In this document: positions 35,434 to 44,509 of the stretch, piece by piece
How the letters are laid out: each line of letters opens with the position of its first letter
How positions within the stretch are numbered: the stretch's first letter is position 1
From: Parabacteroides chongii
Lineage (GTDB): Bacteria; Bacteroidota; Bacteroidia; Bacteroidales; Tannerellaceae
Direction: 5' to 3'
Assembly: GCF_029581355.1 (NCBI RefSeq)
Contig: NZ_CP120849.1
Span: 2,512,501-2,576,500 of the forward strand
Length of the DNA stretch: 64,000 nt
Made by a program: the position numbers and the translations under genes
The notes under the pieces: generated by a model
The model's input: the letters and a program-made list of their open reading frames with translations, nothing else
What the model was told of the DNA's origin: nothing
Databases searched by the model: none

Positions 35434-35464
35434 AAACCCTGGAGGATTCGTTCTTCCAGGGTTT
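35434..35464 (+). terminator. Hairpin after the DUF6383 gene
   Basis: AAACCCTGGA / TCCAGGGTTT, ten perfect pairs, followed by CGTTTAGTTT. Likely terminator, 173 bp after the stop. The rest of this 364-bp gap holds the REP-like palindrome and a TAACTTTG -7 candidate for ddh at 35589-35596. Confidence 0.6.
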
Positions 35465-35624
35465 CGTTTAGTTTGGGGTATTTTTGTCGCTCATGCTTTT
35501 CGTTGTAATGTGGAGAAATAACTATTAAGAGTGGTTTTTATTGTTTAAATTCTTTATATGCTTCCACGAGATTTTCGCCATAAATAATTAACTTTGCGGT
35601 TGGTTGAAAAGTAAAAACTAAAGT

Positions 35625-36521
35625 ATGAAGAAAATTAGAGCCGCCATCGTTGGATATGGCAACATTGGAAAGTATGTGTTAGAGGCCCTGGAAGCTGCTC
35701 CCGATTTTGAAGTAGCAGGTGTTGTACGTCGTAATCCGAATGACGTACCGGACGAACTGAAAGCTTATACTGTGACTGACAGTATCACTAAGTTAGATAA
35801 AGTAGACGTTGCTGTTCTTGCAACTCCTACCCGTAGCGTAGAGACATACGCAAAAGAAATTCTTTCATTAGGCATCAATACGGTAGATAGCTTTGATATC
35901 CACGGAGGTATCGTAGACCTGCGCCGTTCGTTGGATGCTGTAGCCAAAGCACATAATACGGTTGCCGTTATTTCTGCCGGATGGGATCCGGGTAGCGACT
36001 CTGTTGTTCGCGCTTTATTGGAAGCAATGGTTCCGAAAGGAATTACTTATACAAACTTCGGCCCGGGTATGAGTATGGGACATACGGTTGCCGTAAAAGC
36101 GATCGAAGGTGTAAAAGCTGCTTTGTCGATGACGATCCCGATGGGTACAGGCGTTCATCGCCGTATGGTTTATATCGAAGTGAAAGACGGTTACGATTTC
36201 AAGCAGGTGGCTGCTGCTATCAAAGCTGACGATTATTTTGCACATGATGAAACACACGTAATGCAGGTGGAATGTGTAGACAACCTGTTGGATATGGGAC
36301 ACGGTGTGAACCTGGTTCGCAAAGGTGTATCGGGCAAGACGCAGAACCAGTTGGTTGAATTCGATATGAAGATCAATAACCCGGCTCTTACGGCCCAGAT
36401 CCTGGTAGCTGTTGCCCGTGCAAGTTTCAAACAGCAGCCGGGTGCTTACACTATGATCGAACTGCCGGTGATCGATATGATCTGCGGTGAAAGAGAAGAC
36501 TTGATCAGACGACTAGTTTAA
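35625..36521 (+). CDS. ddh: meso-Diaminopimelate D-dehydrogenase
   Basis: 298 residues. It makes meso-diaminopimelate directly from tetrahydrodipicolinate with NADPH and ammonia, the one-step branch to lysine and peptidoglycan. Rossmann motif AIVGYGNIGKY at the N-terminus; SAGWDPGSDSVVR, NFGPGMSMGHTVAVKAI and GVHRRMVYIE are characteristic of the enzyme. Short gaps (10 bp, then 4 bp) link it to lgt and fprA in one probable operon. Confidence 0.92.
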   Translation: MKKIRAAIVGYGNIGKYVLEALEAAPDFEVAGVVRRNPNDVPDELKAYTVTDSITKLDKVDVAVLATPTRSVETYAKEILSLGINTVDSFDIHGGIVDLRRSLDAVAKAHNTVAVISAGWDPGSDSVVRALLEAMVPKGITYTNFGPGMSMGHTVAVKAIEGVKAALSMTIPMGTGVHRRMVYIEVKDGYDFKQVAAAIKADDYFAHDETHVMQVECVDNLLDMGHGVNLVRKGVSGKTQNQLVEFDMKINNPALTAQILVAVARASFKQQPGAYTMIELPVIDMICGEREDLIRRLV

Positions 36522-36531
36522 GACAAAAAAT

Positions 36532-37380
36532 ATGCTCGACTTTATTACCTGGACGGCTGACCCCGCCATCTTTTCCATAGGTTCACGCGAAATACGCTGG
36601 TACGGACTTGCTTTTGCTATCGGCTTTTGGATTGGTTATACCATCGTGAGCCGAATGTGGAAAAATGAGAAACTTCCTCCTGCATGGATCGACTCCCTGC
36701 TTATTTATACCATGGTAGGAACTGTGGTCGGCGCCCGTTTAGGACACTGCCTGTTTTATGATCCCGGATATTATCTGGCTAATCCGATAGAGATATTCAA
36801 GGTTTGGGAAGGAGGACTGGCAAGTCATGGAGGTACGCTAGGTATTGTGATTGCCATTTACTTCTATTCCAGACGTGTCTCACATAAAAGTATGCTGTGG
36901 ACATTCGACAAACTGGTGGTTCCGACGGGACTGGTTGCGGCTATGATCCGCCTGGGTAACCTTATGAATCATGAAATATACGGACACCCGACCGATTTGC
37001 CGTGGGGATTCCGTTTTATCGAGAACTTACATGCCTGGAAAATGGGGGCGGAGCCGATCTTTACGGTACCCAGCCATCCGACACAGCTATATGAGGCGCT
37101 GTTTTATCTGGCTACTTTCGGGATATGTATGTGGATGTATTTCAAAAAGCAAGCCTGGAAACGCGAAGGACTTATTTTCGGAGTCTTCATGATCATTGTG
37201 TTCGGATCGCGTATCTTCATCGAATTTTTGAAGAACAACCAGGAGGCATTTGAAGATAATATGATGCTGAATATGGGGCAGTGGCTCAGTATTCCGTTTG
37301 TTTTGGCCGGTTGCTGGTTCGTTTGGAGAGCACTGACGAGAAAGCCGAACAATTACGAAGAATTAAAAAGACGAAATTAA
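36532..37380 (+). CDS. lgt: Prolipoprotein diacylglyceryl transferase
   Basis: 282 residues with about seven membrane helices. Lgt attaches diacylglycerol to the cysteine of lipobox proteins, a step needed by the many lipoproteins in this window. Family blocks: GARLGHCLFYDP, GGLASHGGTLGI, MIRLGNLMNHEIYG (the Lgt signature region), PSHPTQLYEAL and FGSRIFIEFLKNNQ. All key residues look intact. Confidence 0.96.
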   Translation: MLDFITWTADPAIFSIGSREIRWYGLAFAIGFWIGYTIVSRMWKNEKLPPAWIDSLLIYTMVGTVVGARLGHCLFYDPGYYLANPIEIFKVWEGGLASHGGTLGIVIAIYFYSRRVSHKSMLWTFDKLVVPTGLVAAMIRLGNLMNHEIYGHPTDLPWGFRFIENLHAWKMGAEPIFTVPSHPTQLYEALFYLATFGICMWMYFKKQAWKREGLIFGVFMIIVFGSRIFIEFLKNNQEAFEDNMMLNMGQWLSIPFVLAGCWFVWRALTRKPNNYEELKRRN

Positions 37381-37384
37381 AGAA

Positions 37385-38581
37385 ATGTATAAGTTAAAAG
37401 AAATAGCAGATAAGGTTTATTATGTAGGAGTTAACGACCGTCAGAAGGCCCTCTTCGAAAATATGTGGCCGCTTCCGTATGGTGTTTCTTACAATTCATA
37501 TTTGATTGTAGACGAAAAGACTGTATTGGTGGATACGGTGGATGTTTGCTACTCTGATATCTTTTTGAAAAAAATAGCGGATGCACTGGACGGACGTACG
37601 CTCGACTATCTGGTCGTGAACCATATGGAACCCGATCATGCCGGAAGTATTCGTCTGCTGCGCCAGCAATATCCGGATGTGAAGATCATCGGAAACAAGC
37701 AGACATTCGGTATGTTGGACGGATATCATGGGATTACGACCGGGCTTCACGAAGTAAAAGAAGGGGATACGCTGAATATCGGTCGTCATCAGCTTTCTTT
37801 CTACATGGCTCCGATGGTGCACTGGCCGGAAGTGATGGTGACTTACGATTCGACAGATAAACTGTTATTCTCAGCTGATGCTTTCGGTACATACGGAACG
37901 CTGGATGGCGGTGTGATCGATGAAGAAATGAATGTAGATCATTATTGGGAAGAAATGATCCGTTATTATTCCAATATTGTCGGTAAATATGGAAATCCGG
38001 TGCAGCGTGCTTTACAGAAACTTTCTGTATTGGGTATCGAAACGATCTGTTCGACTCATGGCCCTGTATGGCGTAAATATGCAAAGAAGGCGATTGAAAT
38101 ATATGATCGTTTGAGCCGGTATGAAGGAGAAGACGGTGTTGTCGTTATCTATGGAAGTATGTACGGCAATACGGAACAGATGGCGGAAGCGATCGCATCA
38201 TCGTTGTCGGCACATGGCGTGAAGAACATTGTGTTGCATAATGTCAGCAAGAGTCCTGCATCCTATATATTGAAAGATGTATTTAAATATAAAGGTATCA
38301 TCATCGGCAGTCCGACTTATTCGAACAGTTTGTTCCCGGAAGTGGAAGCTATTCTGAGCAAGATCGAAATGCGTGAGGTGAAAAACCGCCTGTATGGTTA
38401 CTTCGGTTCATTTACCTGGGCAGGTGCTGCGGTAAAACGCCTGACAGCTTTCGGTGAAAAGATGAAATGGGAAACCGTTGGTACGCCTGTTGAACAAAAA
38501 CAGGGCCTGAAAGTCGATAAGTATGAAGAATGCTGGGCTTTGGGTGAAGCGATGGCGAAAGAGTTGACAGTTGACAAGTGA
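37385..38581 (+). CDS. FprA-type flavodiiron protein
   Basis: 398 residues. N-terminal metallo-beta-lactamase-like domain with the diiron ligands NHMEPDHAGS (HxExDH), a histidine in APMVHWPEVM, an acidic residue in LLFSADAFGTYG and a histidine in CSTHGPVW; C-terminal flavodoxin domain from about residue 255 (VIYGSMYGNTEQMAEAIASS). Flavodiiron proteins reduce oxygen or nitric oxide, which protects anaerobes. No rubredoxin domain is attached. The final residues ELTVDK are encoded by an intergenic repeat (38562-38590) that supplies the stop codon. Confidence 0.93.
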   Translation: MYKLKEIADKVYYVGVNDRQKALFENMWPLPYGVSYNSYLIVDEKTVLVDTVDVCYSDIFLKKIADALDGRTLDYLVVNHMEPDHAGSIRLLRQQYPDVKIIGNKQTFGMLDGYHGITTGLHEVKEGDTLNIGRHQLSFYMAPMVHWPEVMVTYDSTDKLLFSADAFGTYGTLDGGVIDEEMNVDHYWEEMIRYYSNIVGKYGNPVQRALQKLSVLGIETICSTHGPVWRKYAKKAIEIYDRLSRYEGEDGVVVIYGSMYGNTEQMAEAIASSLSAHGVKNIVLHNVSKSPASYILKDVFKYKGIIIGSPTYSNSLFPEVEAILSKIEMREVKNRLYGYFGSFTWAGAAVKRLTAFGEKMKWETVGTPVEQKQGLKVDKYEECWALGEAMAKELTVDK

Positions 38582-38692
38582 CAGTTGACAGTTAAAAGAG
38601 CAGATCTAAAAAAACTATTAATAACCTAATCAGTTCCGGTTTGCGGAAGAGGGTGACTATATCTGTCACTTGTCAACTGTCAACTGTCAACT
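38562..38692. repeat. Inverted repeat of GTTGACA words overlapping the fprA 3' end
   Basis: AGTTGACAGTTGACAAGTGACAG-type sequence at 38562-38584 and its reverse complement within 38663-38692 (23 bp), both embedded in tandem TTGACAG / CTGTCAA 7-bp units. The left arm lies inside the fprA coding sequence. Confidence 0.75.
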
Positions 38693-38709
38693 GAAAAAAC
38701 ACAAACGTT

Positions 38710-39522
38710 ATGAGACTAATTATTGAACCAGATTACGAGCAACTCTCGAAATGGGCTGCTAATTATGTAGCTGCAAAGATTAAGAAAGCTAATCCGACAG
38801 CTGAAAAACCTTTTGTTTTGGGATTGCCTACCGGATCGTCTCCTCTGGGTATGTACAAGAACTTGATCGAATTGAACAAGCAGGGTGTTATCTCCTTCCA
38901 GAATATCATCACTTTCAACATGGATGAATATGTAGGATTGCCGAAAGATCATCCGGAAAGTTATCATTCGTTCATGTGGAACAACTTCTTCAGCCATGTA
39001 GACATCAAGCCGGAGAATGTAAATATCCTGAACGGTAACGCTCCTGACCTGGAAGCCGAATGTGCTGCTTACGAAGCTAAGATGAAAGCGGTAGGTGGTG
39101 TAGACCTGTTCCTGGGTGGTATCGGTCCTGACGGTCATATCGCATTCAACGAACCGGGTTCTTCTTTGTCTTCACGTACTCGTGTAAAGTCTCTGACTAC
39201 CGACACGATCATCGCTAACTCTCGTTTCTTCGATAACGATGTAAACAAGGTTCCGAAGACTTCTGTAACGGTTGGTGTAGGTACTGTACTGGATGCTAAA
39301 GAAGTATTGATCATGGTAAACGGCCATAACAAGGCTCGCGCTTTGCAGCAGGCTGTTGAAGGTTCTATCAACCAGATGTGGACAATCACTGCTTTGCAGA
39401 TGCACCCGAAAGGTATTATCGTAGCTGACGAAGCGGCTTGCGCTGAAATCAAAGTCGGTACATACAACTACTTCAAAGATATCGAAAAAGATAATCTTTG
39501 TCCTTGCAGCTTGTTGAAGTAA
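38710..39522 (+). CDS. nagB: Glucosamine-6-phosphate deaminase
   Basis: 270 residues, as in other NagB proteins. Converts glucosamine-6-phosphate to fructose-6-phosphate and ammonia in amino-sugar use. Motifs: [57 protein letters not shown] and [13 protein letters not shown]. Followed by a strong terminator. Confidence 0.96.
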   Translation: MRLIIEPDYEQLSKWAANYVAAKIKKANPTAEKPFVLGLPTGSSPLGMYKNLIELNKQGVISFQNIITFNMDEYVGLPKDHPESYHSFMWNNFFSHVDIKPENVNILNGNAPDLEAECAAYEAKMKAVGGVDLFLGGIGPDGHIAFNEPGSSLSSRTRVKSLTTDTIIANSRFFDNDVNKVPKTSVTVGVGTVLDAKEVLIMVNGHNKARALQQAVEGSINQMWTITALQMHPKGIIVADEAACAEIKVGTYNYFKDIEKDNLCPCSLLK

Positions 39523-39546
39523 TATCAACATAAAATGAAAAGAAAA

Positions 39547-39577
39547 AGCTATACCCCAAAAAGGTATGGCTTTTTTT
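39547..39577 (+). terminator. Terminator after nagB
   Basis: AGCTATACC / GGTATGGCT stem (one G-T pair), then seven T. Confidence 0.85.
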
Positions 39578-39778
39578 GTATGCGTTAATTTGTATCTTTT
39601 CTGCAATAGTTTTAATTCGAATGCGTTTATACTGTATTCATTTGCTCTGCTTTAATAGATGGATCAAGGTTGTATAGGATTGATATAATACTTATATTTG
39701 GCCGGTATTATTTAAGTGTGACAATGGATGTTTTTATTTGTCTTGAATATATGTGTTTAATATCTAAAAATTTATTGT

Positions 39779-40381
39779 ATGAAAAAGATCGCTTTATTAT
39801 TGTTGCTTTTCGTTACCTTTAAGGTGAGTGCGCAGGAATTCCATTTTATACCGAAGATCGGTTTGAATTTTGCCAATATGACAAATACAGATGGAAGTAT
39901 GAAACCTGGATTAAATATAGGAGTGGCTGGAGAAGTGATGCTTACCAGTAATTTTGCTATTGAACCTGGACTTTTTTATTCAATGCAAGGGACAAAAGAT
40001 AAAGAAAGTGGTATGAGTATGAAGATTAAGAATGATTATTTGAACATACCTGTTTTATTGAAGGGTTATGTGTATGAAGGTTTTAATCTATTTGCTGGAC
40101 CACAGTTAGGATTTAAAGTCTCTTCAAAAATGAAAGTATCTCAGTCAGGAACGTCTGTATCTACAAGCGAAGGTAGTGATTTATTTAAATCTGTTGATTT
40201 TGCAATCGTATTAGGTGCTGGATATCAATCACCTATGGGGTTGATGTTTTCTTTGAATTATAATATAGGTTTGACAAATGCAATTGATAATGAAAAATTT
40301 TCAGCTCTTCCTGGTGTCGGTCAGATCGATGAAAAATGCCGTAACGGCGTTCTCCAGTTTAATATAGGTTGGCGCTTCTGA
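39779..40381 (+). CDS. Outer-membrane beta-barrel protein, PorT-like
   Basis: 200 residues. Signal peptide MKKIALLLLLFVTFKVSAQ. The body has FIPKIGLNFANMTN, IEPGLFYSMQGTK, LNIPVLLKGYVYEGFNLFAGPQLGFKV and GVLQFNIGWRF, the pattern of the PorT / OMP_b-brl_2 barrels in Bacteroidetes. Function unknown; probably a small outer-membrane barrel. The gene and its leader are AT-rich compared with neighbours. Confidence 0.8.
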   Translation: MKKIALLLLLFVTFKVSAQEFHFIPKIGLNFANMTNTDGSMKPGLNIGVAGEVMLTSNFAIEPGLFYSMQGTKDKESGMSMKIKNDYLNIPVLLKGYVYEGFNLFAGPQLGFKVSSKMKVSQSGTSVSTSEGSDLFKSVDFAIVLGAGYQSPMGLMFSLNYNIGLTNAIDNEKFSALPGVGQIDEKCRNGVLQFNIGWRF

Positions 40382-40476
40382 TTGTTATAATATCGGATTC
40401 TGCAAACTATAGAACGAATTCTGACTATATCCGATAGAGAAAGAACGATATTTTTGTGGTATAAATTTCTATTACC

Positions 40477-41517
40477 ATGAAAAAGATACTAATTAAATTC
40501 TTATTTCTGTTCCTGGCTATGCCTTTTGTGCGTGGGCAGGAACAGATATTGCCGGTCCCTTCCAATCAACCTAGCCCGGCACAGCAAAAGCAAATAGCCC
40601 GTAAGTATGGAATGTTTATCCATTTCGGACTGAATACGTTTCAGGACCAGGAGTGGACAGACGGTTCTAAACCCGCTTCCTCTTATCGACCGACGGCTGT
40701 CGATACGGACCAATGGATTAAAGCGGCAAAAGATGCCGGAATGAAATACGTTATTCTTACTGCAAAGCATCATGAGGGTTTCTGCCTTTGGGACAGTAAA
40801 TATACAGAATATGATGTAGCGAGTTCGGGCAATCCCACTAATGTAATTGAAGCGATAGCGAAATCCTGTAAGAAATATGATATCGGTCTGGGACTGTACT
40901 ATTCTTTATGGGACCGCAAGGTGAATACAGATGTGAAAGATCCCTCCAAAGATGCTGCCTATAATGAATATATGCTTCGTCAGTTGAATGAGTTGATCGA
41001 TATTGTAGAACCCTATACGAATATTGTGGAGTTTTGGTTTGACGGTGGCTGGGAGAAAGAAAATTATCGTTGGCCGGTGAAAGATATTTACCAGACGATC
41101 AAATCGAGACAGCCGGATTGTCAGATCGGTATAAACTGGACAATCGGTTTGCCGGAAAATCCGGATGCACATCCTGTATTGCCGGAAAATCAGAAAGAAG
41201 GTTATCCGATCCGTTATTTCCCGAGTGATTTCCGTTTGGGAGATCCGTATCTGCCCGCCGATAATGATCCGAAAGTTTTTACTCACGACGGTAAAGAATA
41301 TTATATGCCTTGGGAATCTACCATCTGTATCAGCGAACGTTGGTTTTATAATACGACCGACAAAAAGTATAAACCGGTTGATGAGTTGGCAAAACTGTAC
41401 TGTCAGTGTACAAAGAATGATAATATCCTGATCCTGAATTGTCCGCCTGATCGAAGCGGTAAAATACGGGCAAAAGATATCCAGGTATTGAAAGAGCTGA
41501 GGGAAAAGATTCACTGA
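40477..41517 (+). CDS. Alpha-L-fucosidase, GH29, catalytic domain only
   Basis: 346 residues. Signal peptide MKKILIKFLFLFLAMPFVRGQ. GH29 blocks: KYGMFIHFGLNTFQD, YVILTAKHHEGFCLWDSKYT, GLGLYYSLWDRKV, and the nucleophile D189 in VEFWFDGGWEKEN. Ends soon after NILILNCPPDRSGKI, with no C-terminal beta-sandwich domain present in longer GH29 enzymes (commonly 420-500 residues), so the short form is complete but compact. Releases alpha-linked fucose, for example from host mucin glycans. Confidence 0.88.
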   Translation: MKKILIKFLFLFLAMPFVRGQEQILPVPSNQPSPAQQKQIARKYGMFIHFGLNTFQDQEWTDGSKPASSYRPTAVDTDQWIKAAKDAGMKYVILTAKHHEGFCLWDSKYTEYDVASSGNPTNVIEAIAKSCKKYDIGLGLYYSLWDRKVNTDVKDPSKDAAYNEYMLRQLNELIDIVEPYTNIVEFWFDGGWEKENYRWPVKDIYQTIKSRQPDCQIGINWTIGLPENPDAHPVLPENQKEGYPIRYFPSDFRLGDPYLPADNDPKVFTHDGKEYYMPWESTICISERWFYNTTDKKYKPVDELAKLYCQCTKNDNILILNCPPDRSGKIRAKDIQVLKELREKIH

Positions 41518-41529
41518 TAATTTCTTGAG

Positions 41530-41590
41530 ACCCGGGTCTCGGCATCCTTTACACCCGGGTCTTCGCATCGTTCACATCCGGGTGTAAAAC
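41530..41590. repeat. 23-bp tandem repeat, about 2.6 copies
   Basis: Units at 41530-41552 (begins ACCCGGGTCTCGGCATC) and 41553-41575 (begins ACCCGGGTCTTCGCATC), then a partial unit at 41576-41590 that ends GTAAAAC and lets ACACCCGG / CCGGGTGT form a hairpin. Between the fucosidase and TPR genes. Confidence 0.7.
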
Positions 41591-41664
41591 AGAGTAAAAT
41601 GAGGGTCCTGAGTAGATGTAGTAACGACTTTCATGAAAAGAACTCCTATATTTGGGCAAAATTG

Positions 41665-41928
41665 TTAATGATTGTACATATCTTTATTATAGAAATCTAA
41701 TATTTTGATTTGGGCATTGTAAGCCGTTTGTGCCGGACTGTCGGGATTTAGTTCCATAGCAGTCAGGTAGTTGTTCAGTGCCTGGCGGATGTCTCCGATT
41801 TTACGGTATGCATTTCCCCGCAGGTAGTACGCTTCATCGTCTGTCTCGTTTTTTTTAATGTATTCATCCAACAAACGCAAGGCTTCATCTGTTTTATTAT
41901 CGTTGATAAGTTGTCTGATTGTTTCCAT
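41665..41928 (-). CDS. Small TPR-repeat protein
   Basis: 87 residues, about two tetratricopeptide repeats (DEALRLLDEYIKKNETDDEAYYLRGNAYRK and IRQALNNYLTAMELNPDSP in pattern, W4-L7-G8-Y11-A20-type spacing). No signal peptide. Probably a protein-binding adaptor; partner unknown. Confidence 0.65.
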   Translation of the reverse strand: METIRQLINDNKTDEALRLLDEYIKKNETDDEAYYLRGNAYRKIGDIRQALNNYLTAMELNPDSPAQTAYNAQIKILDFYNKDMYNH

Positions 41929-42085
41929 GTCGAAATAATGTGATATTTTGTGGACAAAGATAATTCTGAAGTGGTTACATACATAATAATCACGGTTTAA
42001 AAAACTGTTTTTTTGTTACTGATGTACGGTTACGTTAATTATTTATGTAAGTTTGCACTCGATTTCTAAAAAGTGAAAAGTGATT

Positions 42086-44434
42086 ATGCAAAAGAATCTG
42101 GTAATAGTGGAGTCACCCGCCAAGGCAAAAACCATCGAAAAGTTCCTCGGGAAAGATTTTAAGGTTATGTCGAGTTACGGGCACATCCGCGATTTGAAGA
42201 CAAAAGATTTTAGTATTGATGTCGAGCACGATTATGCTCCGCAGTACGTGATTCCGGCCGATAAGAAGAAGCTGGTATCCGAATTGAAATCCGAAGCTAA
42301 GACAGCCGAACAGGTATGGCTCGCATCCGATGAGGACCGCGAAGGAGAAGCTATATCCTGGCATCTGTACGAAGTTTTGGGATTGAAGCCGGAAAATACG
42401 AAACGTATTGTTTTCCATGAAATTACCAAGAATGCAATTTTGCATGCTATCGAAACACCGCGTGATATCAATATCAATTTGGTGAATGCACAGCAGGCAC
42501 GTCGTGTATTGGACCGTATCGTAGGTTTCGAACTTTCTCCCATCCTGTGGCGGAAAGTGAAGCCGGCTTTGTCTGCCGGGCGTGTACAGTCTGTGGCTGT
42601 CCGTCTGATTGTGGAACGTGAGCGTGAGATCAATGAGTTCGTATCGGAAGCCGCTTTCCGCATCATTGCCAATTTTACGCTTCCCGACGGAACAACGATC
42701 CTGAAAGCTGAACTGAACAAGCGTCTGAAGGATAAGAAAGAGGTCATGGAGTTTTTGGAATCATGCAAAGCAGCCTCTTTCAGCATCGATGAGATCACGA
42801 AGAAACCGGTAAAGAAATCACCTGCACCTCCTTTCACTACTTCCACTTTACAGCAGGAAGCTGCACGTAAGCTGGGGTATTCCGTATCGCAGACCATGAT
42901 GATCGCACAGCGTCTGTACGAATCGGGGTTGATCACGTATATGCGTACCGACTCAGTGAACTTGAGTGACCTGGCTTTAGGAACCTCCAAAGAGGCTATC
43001 CTGGAGACATACGGTGAAAAATATTATAAATTCCGCCAGTATCACACAAAGAGCAAGGGTGCACAGGAAGCGCACGAAGCCATCCGTCCTACCTATATCA
43101 GTAATACGGAGATCAGCGGATCGGCGCAGGAAAAGAAATTATATGAACTGATCCGTAAACGGACGATCGCGTCGCAGATGGCCGATGCCGAACTGGAACG
43201 TACGACGATCTCCGTCTGCATCAATAATAAGAAAGAGAAATTCGTAGCCGTAGGTGAAGTGATCACATTCGACGGTTTCCTTCAGGTATACCGCGAGAGC
43301 TTCGATGACGAGAATGAGAAAGAGCAGGAAAACGGCTTGTTACCGCCGGTACAGCTGCATGAAGTACTGTCGCTGAATGATATCGTAGCCACGGAACGTT
43401 TTACGCAGCGTCCGCCGCGTTATACGGAAGCCAGCCTCGTTCGTCGTCTGGAAGAACTGGGAATCGGTCGTCCTTCTACCTATGCTCCTACTATTCAGAC
43501 TATTCAGAATCGTGAATATGTCGTGAAAGGAGATAAAGAAGGCGTGGAACGTTCTTACTGTGTCATTACACTGGCAAAGGACAAGATCAAGGAAGCCGAT
43601 AAGAAAGAAATTGTAGGGGCCGACCGTAATAAGTTGATGCCGACCGACATAGGAACGGTGGTAAATGACTTTTTGATGACTTATTTTCCGGACGTATTGG
43701 ATTATAATTTTACAGCCAGTGTGGAAAAAGAGTTCGATGCCGTTGCTGAAGGAGAAATGGTCTGGACGGCGGCAATCGATAAGTTCTATAAGCTGTTCCA
43801 TCCGATCGTAGAGGAAACGGCTGCGTTGAAGACTGAACATAAGGTAGGTGAACGTCAGTTGGGTATTGATCCGAAAAGCGGAAATCCCGTATTCGTAAAG
43901 ATAGGCCGCTACGGTCCGGTCGTACAGATTGGCCAAGCCCATCCGGATGACAAGGAGGCTCCTAAACCTCAGTTCGCTACGTTGATGAAAGGACAGTCCA
44001 TCGAAACGATCACGCTTGAAGAAGCCCTGAAGTTATTTGATCTGCCCCGTACGATCGGTGAATATGAAGGCAAGGAAATGGTTGCGGCTGTAGGTCGCTT
44101 CGGACCGTTTATCCGCCATGACGGAAAGTTCGTTTCAATCCCGAAAGATATGAATCCGCTGTCTATTACGGCAGAGGAGGCGATTGCGCTGATCGATGAA
44201 AAGCGTAAGAAAGACGAACAGCGCTTCCTGAAGAAGTTTGAGGAAGATCCTGAACTGGAGATTCTGAATGGTCGATATGGTCCTTATATTACCTATAAGA
44301 AAGCAAATTACCGGATACCGAAGACGGTTACGAATCCGGAAAAGTTGACTTTTGAAGAATGTATGAAGATTATAACTGAAGCGGCAGAGAAGCCCGCTGC
44401 TCCTAAAAAGCGTACTACAAAGAAGAAAGCATAA
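42086..44434 (+). CDS. topA: DNA topoisomerase I
   Basis: 782 residues from the ATG at 42086; an upstream in-frame GTG (42080) is less likely. Relaxes negative supercoils. Toprim domain (LVIVESPAKAKTIEKFLG, SDEDREGEAISWHL), the catalytic tyrosine in SGLITYMRTDSV, and C-terminal Toprim_C_rpt repeats (KIGRYGPVVQIG; AVGRFGPFIRHDG; NGRYGPYITYKKANY), ending in a lysine-rich tail (KKRTTKKKA). No zinc-ribbon cysteine quartets are seen at the C-terminus, as is usual in this phylum. Confidence 0.96.
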   Translation: MQKNLVIVESPAKAKTIEKFLGKDFKVMSSYGHIRDLKTKDFSIDVEHDYAPQYVIPADKKKLVSELKSEAKTAEQVWLASDEDREGEAISWHLYEVLGLKPENTKRIVFHEITKNAILHAIETPRDININLVNAQQARRVLDRIVGFELSPILWRKVKPALSAGRVQSVAVRLIVEREREINEFVSEAAFRIIANFTLPDGTTILKAELNKRLKDKKEVMEFLESCKAASFSIDEITKKPVKKSPAPPFTTSTLQQEAARKLGYSVSQTMMIAQRLYESGLITYMRTDSVNLSDLALGTSKEAILETYGEKYYKFRQYHTKSKGAQEAHEAIRPTYISNTEISGSAQEKKLYELIRKRTIASQMADAELERTTISVCINNKKEKFVAVGEVITFDGFLQVYRESFDDENEKEQENGLLPPVQLHEVLSLNDIVATERFTQRPPRYTEASLVRRLEELGIGRPSTYAPTIQTIQNREYVVKGDKEGVERSYCVITLAKDKIKEADKKEIVGADRNKLMPTDIGTVVNDFLMTYFPDVLDYNFTASVEKEFDAVAEGEMVWTAAIDKFYKLFHPIVEETAALKTEHKVGERQLGIDPKSGNPVFVKIGRYGPVVQIGQAHPDDKEAPKPQFATLMKGQSIETITLEEALKLFDLPRTIGEYEGKEMVAAVGRFGPFIRHDGKFVSIPKDMNPLSITAEEAIALIDEKRKKDEQRFLKKFEEDPELEILNGRYGPYITYKKANYRIPKTVTNPEKLTFEECMKIITEAAEKPAAPKKRTTKKKA

Positions 44435-44454
44435 TCAGAGAATAGCTCATAAAA

Positions 44455-44488
44455 AAACTCCTGTTGATCATTCAGCAGGAGTTTTTTT
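44455..44488. terminator. Bidirectional terminator between topA and argS
   Basis: ACTCCTG / CAGGAGT stem with A-run on the left and T-run on the right, so it can stop both converging genes. Confidence 0.85.
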
Positions 44489-44509
44489 GTATTATAATGT
44501 ATAGGGGAA

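Noticed and set aside
40906..41568. A 220-codon minus-strand open frame across the fucosidase gene
   Set aside because: Antisense shadow of a gene with intact GH29 motifs; no recognisable domain or start context.
42232..42990. A 252-codon minus-strand open frame in topA
   Set aside because: Antisense to the Toprim and catalytic region of topA; arginine/serine-rich with no family resemblance.
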